DNA of 64,000 nt, taken from Lachnospiraceae bacterium (GTDB lineage Bacteria; Bacillota; Clostridia; Lachnospirales; Lachnospiraceae). Below, piece by piece: positions 35,301 through 42,373 of the stretch. Position 1 is the stretch's first letter. Every line of letters starts with the position of its first letter. Location of the stretch: positions 1 through 64,000 of the forward strand of contig JAIDFQ010000063.1 in assembly GCA_029054245.1 (NCBI GenBank), read 5' to 3'. Below the pieces are notes generated by a model that did no database searches, was not told the origin of the DNA, and worked only from the letters and a program-made list of their open reading frames with translations. A program made the position numbers and the translations under genes.

Positions 35301-36289
35301 ATACAGAAAAAGACGGCGGAATCCTTCTTGGAATCCCCGGCAGTGAGATGAAAGCGGTTAAGGATATGGCAGCCTACGCACTTTGGGAAAAGGAAACAGA
35401 AAAAGATTCTGATAATGACGCTGATCCCGAAACCTGTAAAGTGACTTTCCATGCAGGAAAAGGAACGATTAAGGTAAAAGAACTTACCATTATTAAGGAC
35501 GGAAGCTTTTACCTTCCCATGCCGGAACGTGAAGGGTATGATTTCACAGGATGGTATCTGGATGATGGCCTGACACAGTTTGCAGGGGCATACCATGATA
35601 CCTACCGGATCACCAGAGATACAGATTTCTATGCAAAGTGGGAAAAATCAAAAGAAAACAGCGGCGGTAATGGAGATTCAGGAAACAGTGGAAATACAGA
35701 AAATGGAGACAGTAGCAGCGGTGACAATACACAGGGTAGCGATAATGCTAATGAATCCTTAAATACCTACACCATCAAATATGATGCCAACGGTGGCAAG
35801 ACAAAAAATGCATCTGTCAAAGTAGTAAAAGGCGGCAGTGTGAAGCTCCCGGCGGCAGAGCGTGAAGGATATATTTTTAAAGGCTGGTACACAGACAGGC
35901 AGGTATTTATCGGAACCGAGGGAGAGACCTGTAAGCCCAGCAGGAGCATCAGCCTCTATGCAAGATGGGAAAAAGCAGAAAATGACGGTAAGGACGATTC
36001 GGACAATAACAGTACAGAAAACACCAACGATAAGGACAATAAGAACACTTCGGACAAAAATCAGAATACAAGCGGAACTGTCTCCGGCAATTCGGCAGGC
36101 AGCCCTTCAGATAAAAATACAGATACCAATACCGGAACGGAAGGAGGGAATGGAAATGCAGGAAAAGGATCAGAGCCGGTTATCCAGACTGGCTATGCGT
36201 CACCCTTTTATCTTCTTGCTGCCCTTGGGCTGTGCGGCGTTGTGCTTGCTGCTGCATCTGTGCTTGAAGGGAAGAAAATCTGTCCTTGA
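32381..36289 (+). CDS. surface protein with beta-helix and InlB B-type repeats, sortase substrate
   Basis: 1302 residues. A signal peptide (1-33, ending PVKAAEE) leads to a first InlB B/Flg_new-type repeat (about 40-115), a right-handed beta-helix-like region rich in GGG and N (about 150-500), then eight more B-type repeats from about 547 to 1200, each with the pattern 'VTFDADGG ... EGYEFTGWYDGD ... LKARYEKK'. Two of these, at 34,517 and 34,738, are nearly identical at the DNA level. A serine/asparagine/glycine linker follows. The C-terminus has VIQTG (about 1267-1271), a membrane helix and a short basic tail, a non-LPXTG sorting signal. The class B-like sortase downstream is the obvious partner. 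Likely an adhesin that anchors donor or host contacts. Confidence 0.85.
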   Translation: MGRKRKFSKLLLFAAMLSTIGAGVLGSVPLPVKAAEEEGTYTVRFEAYEGTCETESVSVPRGESITLPGASYEGHYLESWMDVTENGNVHTFKAVGTAGSEYTPERDLWLYANWKPEQEQEPGQDITVTYEARIGDTSYEELEEAFADAQAGDTITVLKDCRVSGTLEVTADNITLKSEDAGNPVTISREDGFAGKSYGMNTDTVLLAVSGGSLTTQDIIFDGGAVLDSDFNNSGKVWNSPLIYVDGSYAMEGGTVLQNNYNTDGYVNNGSGRPLHTAGALHIKSGGSFTMDGGLVRNCYTSGGGGGIQSEAGSHVEAASGTVTNCYATWGGGVELRGSAELSNMTFTGNAAGSTGGGISSSASLTVTDCLVEGNRSAYDGGGIYTGTGHLAHITGCTITGNMAGRGSAVQTGKGEGELPLVIRNCTITGNLSEERSHAGGAICYMNETGIILSGNIVMEDNLSIGYEPCDIHYFYNTGASILLDEDFESTSTFVLGGFDSIKPGRVLIDGTLYHKNASTEQFIWHCPDYCTEKRGENLYLAEVPRTYSVSYDANNSPTGSSDMCSDPNKYTSKDTVTIMDQEALFPLMGNIVRFGYNFVGWNTEPDGTGTDYAPGQETSLTGNLYLYAKWEAKEPVTLTYIYNDGEGRTDSAQVIPGANIAFPDASRKGYSFKGWYEDEDLTVFAGNAGEKHYAPQKDTFYYAAWEKTDATVTFDADGGKMEGGDITAKVGDTITLPNCTKEGYEFIGWYDGDTCAGQAGEEYTVSDDVTLKARYEKKEAVTCTITFDADGGKMEGGTVIAKAGDTISLPNCTKEGYEFTGWYDGDTSIGKAGEEYTVSADVTLKARYEKKEDETVICTVTFDADGGETARESISAEKGSAIILPACSKTGYEFLGWFLASDDSICTGQAGEEFTVQGDITLKAHFEKKEAVKVTITFDVDGGKAVNPIKAEKGSIIRLPKTEKEGYSFLGWYTEKDGGILLGIPGSEMKAVKDMAAYALWEKETEKDSDNDADPETCKVTFHAGKGTIKVKELTIIKDGSFYLPMPEREGYDFTGWYLDDGLTQFAGAYHDTYRITRDTDFYAKWEKSKENSGGNGDSGNSGNTENGDSSSGDNTQGSDNANESLNTYTIKYDANGGKTKNASVKVVKGGSVKLPAAEREGYIFKGWYTDRQVFIGTEGETCKPSRSISLYARWEKAENDGKDDSDNNSTENTNDKDNKNTSDKNQNTSGTVSGNSAGSPSDKNTDTNTGTEGGNGNAGKGSEPVIQTGYASPFYLLAALGLCGVVLAAASVLEGKKICP

Positions 36290-36401
36290 AGGACAGATGG
36301 AGAAATGCTGCCTGTAGTGGGTGCGTATTATAAGGATATATTTTATGGTACAGGAACAGGCAGGGATCAAATAATGCTGTGATAACCACAGTTTAAAATG
36401 C

Positions 36402-36478
36402 GGCAGGGGCTTTTGCTCCTGCCATTTGAAATCATGGCGGCAGGTATCCGATTTTTAGAATGTGGCGGTACCTGCCGC
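36402..36478 (+). other. two hairpins between surface protein and sortase genes
   Basis: GGCAGGGGC/GCTCCTGCC (36402-36424, one mismatch) and GCGGCAGGTA (36437-36446)/TACCTGCCGC (36469-36478), the latter a perfect 10-bp stem. A palindrome CTGTCCTT-G-AAGGACAG (36280-36296) also overlaps the stop of the surface protein. No T-run follows these. They may reduce read-through so that sortase is made at a lower level than its substrate. Confidence 0.5.
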
Positions 36479-36503
36479 TATTTACATAGAAGAAAGGGAG
36501 CGC

Positions 36504-37424
36504 ATGGAAAAAATAAAATATTTTATTAGCTGGCTTGGGGAGAATCTTTTCCCTGGCCTGCCGGAAAAGAAAAGGCGGCGGATCGCAGTGCAGATCATAG
36601 TGGGAATTTCCCTTGCCTTTGTCTGTATGGCTGCCATGGGGATATTCCGTTACAAGGCAGTGAAGCAGCTTGAAAAATATCAGGCGATAGCAGACGCTTA
36701 TGCACAGCTTGACATTATCTTGGAAGAAGAAAGGGAGCAGTCGCAGAAGGAAGCGGCGGCGGAACTGCAAGAACTTTTCTCCGAAATGGAAGCGGATGCA
36801 GAACGGTACAGGCAGGAGTATGAAGCGGAAATGAGGGAGAGGGGATTGGAAGCCTATGATTGGGATGCATTATGCAGTGAAAATGAGGATATCAAAGGCT
36901 GGCTCTGCATCCCTGATACCTTGATCAATTTCCCCGTAGTGGGAACAGATGACAACGCCTTTTACCTCTCCCATGATTTTACAGGAGATAAGAGCAGCGC
37001 AGGGTGCCCTTTTATGGATAAGGACACGCAGGTATGGGATTTCAACCGCATCATCTACGGCCACAACATGGGCGCAGGTTCAGAAGCTATGTTCTCCACC
37101 CTGTTAGATTATGAAAAAGAAGATTATTTCATGGAAAACCGGATTATCTATTTCACAGATGCTTATGGGAGCGCAACTGCCTACCAGGTAATGGCAGTGG
37201 TCAAATACAGCATAGACGATTTGGAAGAATGGGATTTCCGCATAAGGAACCATGCTGATATGGAGAACTACAATGCATGGATGGAACAGTTACAGGGAAG
37301 AGCCTTGTATTATGCAGAACCTGACAATGCGCCTACCAGCATCATCACCCTTGCCACCTGTGACAGGAGGATTCATGGGAAAAATGGGAGATTCCTTGTT
37401 GTGGCAGGGAAGATGGCCGGATAG
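36504..37424 (+). CDS. srtB: class B-like sortase
   Basis: 306 residues from the ATG at 36504 (AAAGGGAG upstream). One N-terminal membrane helix (about 26-48), a glutamate-rich coiled coil (60-105), then the sortase fold with the catalytic residues His in YGHNM (H187), Cys in TLATCD (C286) and Arg in GRFLVV (R296). The phrase WLCIPDTLINFPVV and the YGHNM motif are typical of class B. It should attach the neighbouring surface protein to the cell wall at its VIQTG signal. Confidence 0.9.
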   Translation: MEKIKYFISWLGENLFPGLPEKKRRRIAVQIIVGISLAFVCMAAMGIFRYKAVKQLEKYQAIADAYAQLDIILEEEREQSQKEAAAELQELFSEMEADAERYRQEYEAEMRERGLEAYDWDALCSENEDIKGWLCIPDTLINFPVVGTDDNAFYLSHDFTGDKSSAGCPFMDKDTQVWDFNRIIYGHNMGAGSEAMFSTLLDYEKEDYFMENRIIYFTDAYGSATAYQVMAVVKYSIDDLEEWDFRIRNHADMENYNAWMEQLQGRALYYAEPDNAPTSIITLATCDRRIHGKNGRFLVVAGKMAG

Positions 37425-37464
37425 AACAATATGGTATGTTTTCGGGAAAAAACAAAATAATACA

Positions 37465-37493
37465 CTGAAAATTGTCTTGTGATATGGTATAAT
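37465..37493 (+). promoter_or_regulatory. promoter of the metallophosphoesterase gene
   Basis: CTGAAA (37465-37470), 17-nt spacer, TATAAT (37488-37493) with a TGG extension just before it. It reads into the gene at 37536. Confidence 0.5.
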
Positions 37494-37535
37494 CAGGGAA
37501 ATGTATTTTTGGTATTCGGATAGGTGGCATACAGC

Positions 37536-38387
37536 ATGAAAGCATTATATGTTACAGATTTACATGGGGATAAAAGCAAATACAGGAAGTCACTGGATAT
37601 TGCCGTAGAAGAAGGTATCAGTGTCATTGTGAATGGCGGCGATATGCTTCCTAAACTTGGAGAAAGGCATTTGGAACAGCCCTTGTTCATCAACGGGTTT
37701 TTGAGGGATTATTTTTTTGAACTTCAAGAGCACAATATTACCTGTCTTGCCATGCTGGGAAATGATGACCTGCTAGCAGTGGACGCCCTGTTTGAAAAGG
37801 TCTGTGGGGAATTTGGAAACGTCCATAATATAGCAGGAAAAAAAGTTTGCGTTGGCGGGTATGAATTTATTGGGATGAACCATATATTAGACCATCCTTT
37901 CAGCTGTAAAGACAGGGTTGTTACAGAAACGCATTATATCCCACAAAGACAGTTAAGCCCTGTTGCGGGTATTTCCAATGAGTACGGGTATGACAGGATA
38001 TATAACTGGCTGGAATATTCAAGGACGGAGCTTCCACATATGGGCGATATCCTGAAAAAACTGCCGGAGCCGGAAAATCCACAGCAGACGGTCTATGTGA
38101 TGCATATGCCCCCTGCCGGGTTAAGGCTGGGGCAGCTCCTATATCAGGATTTAGACATAGGTTCAGCAGATATTTACGGGTTCCTTAAAGAGAAACAGCC
38201 GCTGCTTTCCCTGCATGGGCATATCCACGAAGCCCCTGACACAGAAAAAGGGAAATGGATCAACCAGATACGCCGTACAGCCTGCATCCAGACGGGGCAG
38301 ACGGAGCTTGATGATAAAGACATGGTCTATGCGGAGCTTGATTTACAAAAGCAGGAGTATTTGAGGAAAATCATAAATGTAAAATAA
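37536..38387 (+). CDS. calcineurin-like metallophosphoesterase
   Basis: 283 residues from the ATG at 37536 (AGGTGG 8 nt upstream). The metal motifs are present in order: TDLHGDK (D8, H10), NGGDMLP, LGNDD, MHMPP and HGHIHE. A stand-alone phosphoesterase of this type could cleave a nucleotide or act as nuclease; the substrate is unknown. It has its own promoter and terminator within the right part of the ICE, so it is an independent accessory gene. It is not closely similar to the phosphoesterase domain of the large NACHT protein. Confidence 0.85.
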   Translation: MKALYVTDLHGDKSKYRKSLDIAVEEGISVIVNGGDMLPKLGERHLEQPLFINGFLRDYFFELQEHNITCLAMLGNDDLLAVDALFEKVCGEFGNVHNIAGKKVCVGGYEFIGMNHILDHPFSCKDRVVTETHYIPQRQLSPVAGISNEYGYDRIYNWLEYSRTELPHMGDILKKLPEPENPQQTVYVMHMPPAGLRLGQLLYQDLDIGSADIYGFLKEKQPLLSLHGHIHEAPDTEKGKWINQIRRTACIQTGQTELDDKDMVYAELDLQKQEYLRKIINVK

Positions 38388-38388
38388 C

Positions 38389-38416
38389 AAAAAGCACCAG
38401 CAATGGTGTTTTTTTG
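38389..38416 (+). terminator. intrinsic terminator
   Basis: AAAAAGCACC, loop AGCAAT, GGTGTTTTTTT. The A-run and T-run extend the stem, so it could work on both strands. It ends the metallophosphoesterase transcript. Confidence 0.75.
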
Positions 38417-38439
38417 ATACCCGGAAATGAGGTGGAAAC

Positions 38440-38586
38440 TTGGAAAAGGAAGGGCAGCCGGAAAAAATCCAGATCGGAAACACGACGTTTTATGTAACAG
38501 CAGTCTTTTCCGGTTCAGTCCAGTTGCAGTATTTGGTAAAAAGACTGATCCGGAAGGAGATTGAACAGGAAAATAGTGCCCGCTAA
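38440..38586 (+). CDS. TnpW-like small transposon protein
   Basis: 48 residues, TTG start at 38440 behind AGGTGG, stop TAA at 38584-38586. The sequence has the pattern 'KIQIGNTTFYVTAVFSGS ... LVKRLIRKE', which matches the short TnpW family that precedes large serine recombinases in Tn4451-type elements of Clostridia. Its role is unknown, possibly to assist excision. It lies about 100 nt before the recombinase. Confidence 0.65.
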   Translation: MEKEGQPEKIQIGNTTFYVTAVFSGSVQLQYLVKRLIRKEIEQENSAR

Positions 38587-38684
38587 TTGGGGAAAACAGC
38601 ACAACAAATAGATGAAAAATTTGTGGAAATGTGATATAATCATACTATACAGAGTAGTTTGTTTGCTGTTGGAAAGGAGCAGGA

Positions 38685-40298
38685 ATGTTAAAACAGCAGA
38701 CAAAATTAAGGGTTAGATTATATGCACGATTATCCAAAGACGACGGGGATGCTGATAAAGAGAGCAACAGCATTACCAACCAGTTGCAGATGTTAAGGTA
38801 TCACGCTAAAGAAAAAGGCTTTGAAGTGATAGGAGAGTACGTGGATGATGGAATTTCCGGGACTACCTTCAACCGACCAGACCTGAACCGTATGATCAAG
38901 GATGCCATGAATGACAAAGAGTCAAGCGGCATCATGGTTAAGGATATGTCACGTTTCGGGCGTAACAATGCCATGTTCATGTATTACGTGGAAGAAATAT
39001 TCCCAAACAATGACATCCTGTTTATCGCCCTGAATGATGATGTTGACACAAGGTTCGATGAAAACGAGATGATGCCCTTTAAATCCATTATGAATGAGTA
39101 TTATGCACGTGACACATCAAAGAAAATCCGCAGTGTCAAGAAAACAATGGCTCTGAGTGGCGGCTTCTGTGGTTCCTTTGCCCCATATGGCTATATGGTT
39201 GATCCGGAAAACAAGCGGAAACTGTTGGTCGATCCTGAAACAGCCCCTGTTGTCAGACGCATTTTTGAACTGTCGAAGCAGAGTAACAGCGTCCACCAGA
39301 TTGCAAGGACATTATGTGAGGATGGAATTTTGATTCCGAGGGCATACAGGGCAATGAAAAACGGTACACTGGAAACAAGTACAGGATTTAAGTTCCCGAC
39401 GGACTGGGTAGGGAAAAATGTGAAGATGATCTTGGAAAATCAGGTGTATTTAGGGCATATGGTATCCCATAAGACACAGACAAAGTCATTCAAGAACAAA
39501 AAACTTGTGTCAGTTCCCGAAGAGGAATGGATCATAGTACGGAATACCCATGAGCCGATTATTGACGAGGAAACTTTTGAACTGGTGCAGAAATTTATCA
39601 GTGTGAAAAAGCAGCATAATAAAACAAAACGCCCCAATATGTTTGTAGGGCTTGTGAAATGCCCTGACTGTGGGCGCAACATGGCATTTTCAAATCCGAA
39701 TGGGAGAGAACCCCGCTTCCGCTGCAGAACCTATGCACGAAACAGCAATCTATGTACGACACATGCGATTTCATATGACGCATTGAAGCAGATAGTCATG
39801 GGCGATATCCAGAAGCATATCAGGAACATGGAATCGTTGGGAGAGCAGTTCATTGAAGAAATGCATGAGCTGAGCGAAAAGGGCGGCGGACAGAAAATCC
39901 AGCAGTTTGGACAGAACTTAGAAGCAACAGAAAAACGGATTGCAGAAATAGACAATATGATTATGAAGCTCTTTGAGCAGAATGCTTTAAGGAAGATTTC
40001 AGATGAACGGTTTGAAAAAATGTCATCAGCTTATGAGAGTGAGCAGAAGGAGCTTAACCAGAAGCGGAACGATTTAAAGGCAAAGATAAAAGCTGAGGAA
40101 ATGAAAACCCAAAACACCAATCAGTTTTTGGAAACCATCCGGAAATATGAAACAGTAACAGAGTTGAACCGTTCCATGCTGGTAGAGCTGATAGACAGCA
40201 TTTATGTGTATCAGGCAGAAGGGATCGGGAAGGAACGAAAACAGAGAGTAGAAATTAACTATCGTTTTCTTGCGGGGTCTCAATGTGGTATTACCTGA
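38685..40298 (+). CDS. large serine recombinase (ICE integrase/excisionase)
   Basis: 537 residues. The resolvase domain has the catalytic serine in LYARLSKDD (S17) and the arginines in MVKDMSRFGRN. A recombinase domain follows, then a zinc ribbon (CPDCGRNM, C326/C329, with FRC...C further on), and a coiled coil (about 400-480). It would integrate and excise the element. Its natural C-terminus is probably VEINYRFL; the last residues AGSQCGIT appear to come from the joining sequence at the attachment site. SD GGAAAGGAG precedes the ATG. Confidence 0.9.
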   Translation: MLKQQTKLRVRLYARLSKDDGDADKESNSITNQLQMLRYHAKEKGFEVIGEYVDDGISGTTFNRPDLNRMIKDAMNDKESSGIMVKDMSRFGRNNAMFMYYVEEIFPNNDILFIALNDDVDTRFDENEMMPFKSIMNEYYARDTSKKIRSVKKTMALSGGFCGSFAPYGYMVDPENKRKLLVDPETAPVVRRIFELSKQSNSVHQIARTLCEDGILIPRAYRAMKNGTLETSTGFKFPTDWVGKNVKMILENQVYLGHMVSHKTQTKSFKNKKLVSVPEEEWIIVRNTHEPIIDEETFELVQKFISVKKQHNKTKRPNMFVGLVKCPDCGRNMAFSNPNGREPRFRCRTYARNSNLCTTHAISYDALKQIVMGDIQKHIRNMESLGEQFIEEMHELSEKGGGQKIQQFGQNLEATEKRIAEIDNMIMKLFEQNALRKISDERFEKMSSAYESEQKELNQKRNDLKAKIKAEEMKTQNTNQFLETIRKYETVTELNRSMLVELIDSIYVYQAEGIGKERKQRVEINYRFLAGSQCGIT

Positions 40299-40300
40299 TG
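40265..40300. other. attR: probable right attachment junction (attR) in fic
   Basis: The recombinase frame ends within sequence that continues, in another frame, as the catalytic motif of a Fic protein (PDGNGRTGRLL). The recombinase stop (TGA, 40296-40298) lies inside the fic codons. The crossover is therefore somewhere in about 40275-40297; the core cannot be fixed without the left end. Confidence 0.6.
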
Positions 40301-40512
40301 GAAACGGCAGAACTGGGAGGCTGCTTGTGAATTTGGAATTGATGAAAGCCGGATACCTGCCAATTGACATTAAGTTTGCAGACCGGATTTCTTATTACAA
40401 TGCGTTTGATGAATATCATGTAAAGCATAATCTTGGTGCAATGGAAAAGCTGTTTGCAGGTTATGTGAATGCAAGGCTGGACAGTTACTTGATGATGCTG
40501 GAGATATCATAA
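40294..40512 (+). pseudogene. 3' fragment of a fic gene
   Basis: About 72 codons from the catalytic loop to the natural stop: PDGNGRTGRLLVNLELMKAG, then a helical end. In intact Fic proteins the motif reads HPFxDGNGRTGR; here the histidine and everything before it is missing because the ICE end replaces them. The 5' part should lie at the left end of the element, outside the window. Confidence 0.75.
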
Positions 40513-40579
40513 ATCCAAGAAACTATATGAAAAGCACAGGAGATTCTGTAATGATTGTATTACAATTACAAGTATATAA

Positions 40580-40720
40580 TTTTACGGAACTCAATTTGAA
40601 ATAATCAACCAACTTATAGAAAAAATTCTTGTTTCTGAACCCGTAGAAACAGACGGGCAGAAAATGCAACGACTTACTATCCATTACAAGTTCATTGGGG
40701 TATTGGAAACCCTTGAATAA
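40580..40720 (+). pseudogene. C-terminal remnant of a second serine recombinase
   Basis: Open frame of 46 codons ending TAA at 40718-40720 with no start. It reads FEIINQLIEKILVSEPVETD then QRLTIHYKFIGVLETLE, the usual last segment of large serine recombinases (DUF4368-like end with the 'I-I-Y-x-F-I-G' strand). A stop lies directly upstream. It marks an older mobile element at the same place, which may have carried the fic gene. Confidence 0.65.
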
Positions 40721-41211
40721 TGGATATTTTCTAAGTCACCTATTCCAACTATCCAACAGAGGCCGGGCGGGAGGGGTTCCAGAGAACTAAGAACTGGCGC
40801 AGAGGCTAAGAAATGGGTTTTTATCGTACAGTGTTTTCACTCAAGCGGGCTGCTCGTTTCTTTTTTTATTGCCAGAATATTATGGATGACATGAGCATCA
40901 GAGACAGACTCCGGCAGAAAGAGCAGATAGTATTCTGCATCTTTCCGGTATCTTCTATAGTGATGAGAGCAGGAGAGTTCTGTGGCAAGGACTTCCTCAA
41001 AAGCCTGCTATGCAGAGAAGAAAAACTGCTTTCACTTAGGGTAAAGACCATGAAACACAGGAAAACATAAAAAAATCAGAGGGGATGTTTCCCAAAATGC
41101 ATACAAAATTTGTGCAGTTATGATATAATTCAAATATTATGTTAATTGGATCTATTGAGTTTCATTTAAGCATTAAAATATAAATTTTGGCGAGGTATAG
41201 GAGGAAATCAA
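40721..41211 (+). other. intergenic remnant region and promoter of the next gene
   Basis: No credible gene. An 85-codon frame (40813-41070) exists but shows no family pattern. TGATATAAT (41121-41129) is an extended -10 element likely to drive the gene at 41212; no good -35 is seen. Confidence 0.4.
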
Positions 41212-41904
41212 ATGGCAGCGTTTTTTGCGAATGTATTGGATAAATTTTTGTCACCTGCTTTTTTAGAAGGAGTACGCAAAAAATTCCATTACGATGAAAT
41301 ACAAGCACTTGAATTTCAAGCAGTGGCTGAGGAAATGCTGCCATTGATGCGTGAAGAAGCCTTTTGGGAGAGAAGAGTATCTTTTGGAGAAAAGAAACAT
41401 CAAAGTGAAGCGTATAGCGTGATTCATGAACAGGTTGTTATGTCTTTAGGCAATGGTGTAGATTGTTTACAGGAAAGATATAGCGAAAGAGAACTGTTGT
41501 CACAAAGCTATATGATTGAGGTACTGGCAAGCGAACTTTTATTGCAGGGATATGCTGCTTATAACCATTATATCAAAGAAAATACGGACTGGCATGTTGC
41601 CAGGTATCATTTCCTTGGAAGTGAGGAGGATTTCCCATTAGAGATGCTGCCGGATCTGTTAAAAGAACTGACGCCGCTGATTACCTGTAATTCTGCTTTT
41701 TGTATGTTGCCGAAAAAGAGTGTTGCATTTATTGCAGAACTTACACAGGATGATAAAGTTCAGTGTAGAGGTATTTGCGCTGGATGTAATAATCTTGATT
41801 GTTCAAATAGAATGGAAGATGGTGGTTTGGTTCAGAAACGGTTTTCATTAATGGCTGATATGCCGTTGACTTACGGATATGGACGGATTTTCGGATTGGT
41901 TTAA
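41212..41904 (+). CDS. methionine synthase activation-domain-like protein
   Basis: 230 residues. The C-terminal half follows the pattern of the B12-dependent methionine synthase (MetH) reactivation domain as found in short Clostridial proteins: FPLEMLPDLLKELTPLI, SAFCMLPKKSVAFIAELTQD, then the cysteine-rich end CRGICAGCNNLDCSNR. In MetH this domain binds S-adenosylmethionine and repairs the cobalamin. The similarity is partial, so the activity is inference, but the adjacent cobalamin operon supports a B12-related role. SD TAGGAGG precedes the ATG. Confidence 0.55.
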   Translation: MAAFFANVLDKFLSPAFLEGVRKKFHYDEIQALEFQAVAEEMLPLMREEAFWERRVSFGEKKHQSEAYSVIHEQVVMSLGNGVDCLQERYSERELLSQSYMIEVLASELLLQGYAAYNHYIKENTDWHVARYHFLGSEEDFPLEMLPDLLKELTPLITCNSAFCMLPKKSVAFIAELTQDDKVQCRGICAGCNNLDCSNRMEDGGLVQKRFSLMADMPLTYGYGRIFGLV

Positions 41905-41940
41905 TATTTTTCTGATAATAAATATTTTGATTTGCAGTTG

Positions 41941-41968
41941 TTGACATTAAGAAAAAATATGTTATACT
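41941..41968 (+). promoter_or_regulatory. promoter of the cobalamin operon
   Basis: TTGACA (41941-41946), 16-nt spacer, TATACT (41963-41968). The start, near 41,975, precedes the riboswitch. Confidence 0.75.
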
Positions 41969-41983
41969 TTGTACAATTGAATA

Positions 41984-42168
41984 GATAGCATACAGGTGTC
42001 AAAACAATGCGTGAAATAAGCATTGGTTTTGGTGAAAAGGGAAACAGGTGTAAATCCTGTACGAACTCGTCACCGTAATTAGGGAGTAGAAGCCGATATG
42101 TCACTGGGAAACTGGGAAGACGGCAGATGTGATGATCTATAAGCCGGGAGACCTGCCTGAATGCTGTA
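41984..42168 (+). promoter_or_regulatory. cobalamin riboswitch aptamer
   Basis: Conserved blocks appear in order: ACAGGTGTC (41992-42000), GGTGAAAAGGGAAACAGGTG, TAAATCCTGTACGAACTCGT, GTCACTGGGAAACTGGGAAG, and the B12-box end AAGCCGGGAGACCTGCC (42141-42157). The P1 stem is TAGCATACAGGT with ACCTG...ATGCTGTA. It binds adenosylcobalamin and should turn the operon off when B12 is plentiful, through the terminator downstream. The segment CCTGCCTGAAT can instead pair with ATTCGGCAGG (42255-42264), a possible antiterminator switch. Confidence 0.93.
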
Positions 42169-42278
42169 CGGAAACATTTGTTTCGGACCACGAGTAACTG
42201 GTTGTACGTTTTGAACTTGCAGAAAGCACGATGTTCTATTGTTTGCATCGGAGTATTCGGCAGGCTTATTTTGTGTAT

Positions 42279-42319
42279 GAATCCTTTACCGTAGTTATGT
42301 TATGGTAGAGGATTTTTTT
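42279..42319 (+). terminator. riboswitch-controlled terminator
   Basis: ATCCTTTACC (42281-42290), 13-nt loop, GGTAGAGGAT (42304-42313), then TTTTTTT. It lies between the aptamer and the first gene of the operon, and is the expression platform. Confidence 0.85.
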
Positions 42320-42373
42320 ATATACAAATTAAAATAATATTCCTGTGGAGCAACAGGGAAGGAAGAGGAGAAA

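Noticed and set aside
37536-38387. Second part of the metallophosphoesterase-NACHT system
   Set aside because: It has its own promoter and terminator over 31 kb away and does not resemble the NACHT protein's phosphoesterase closely.
40813-41070. 85-codon + strand frame and a 61-codon opposite-strand frame in the junction region
   Set aside because: No recognisable domain on either strand and no SD; likely chance frames in decayed DNA.
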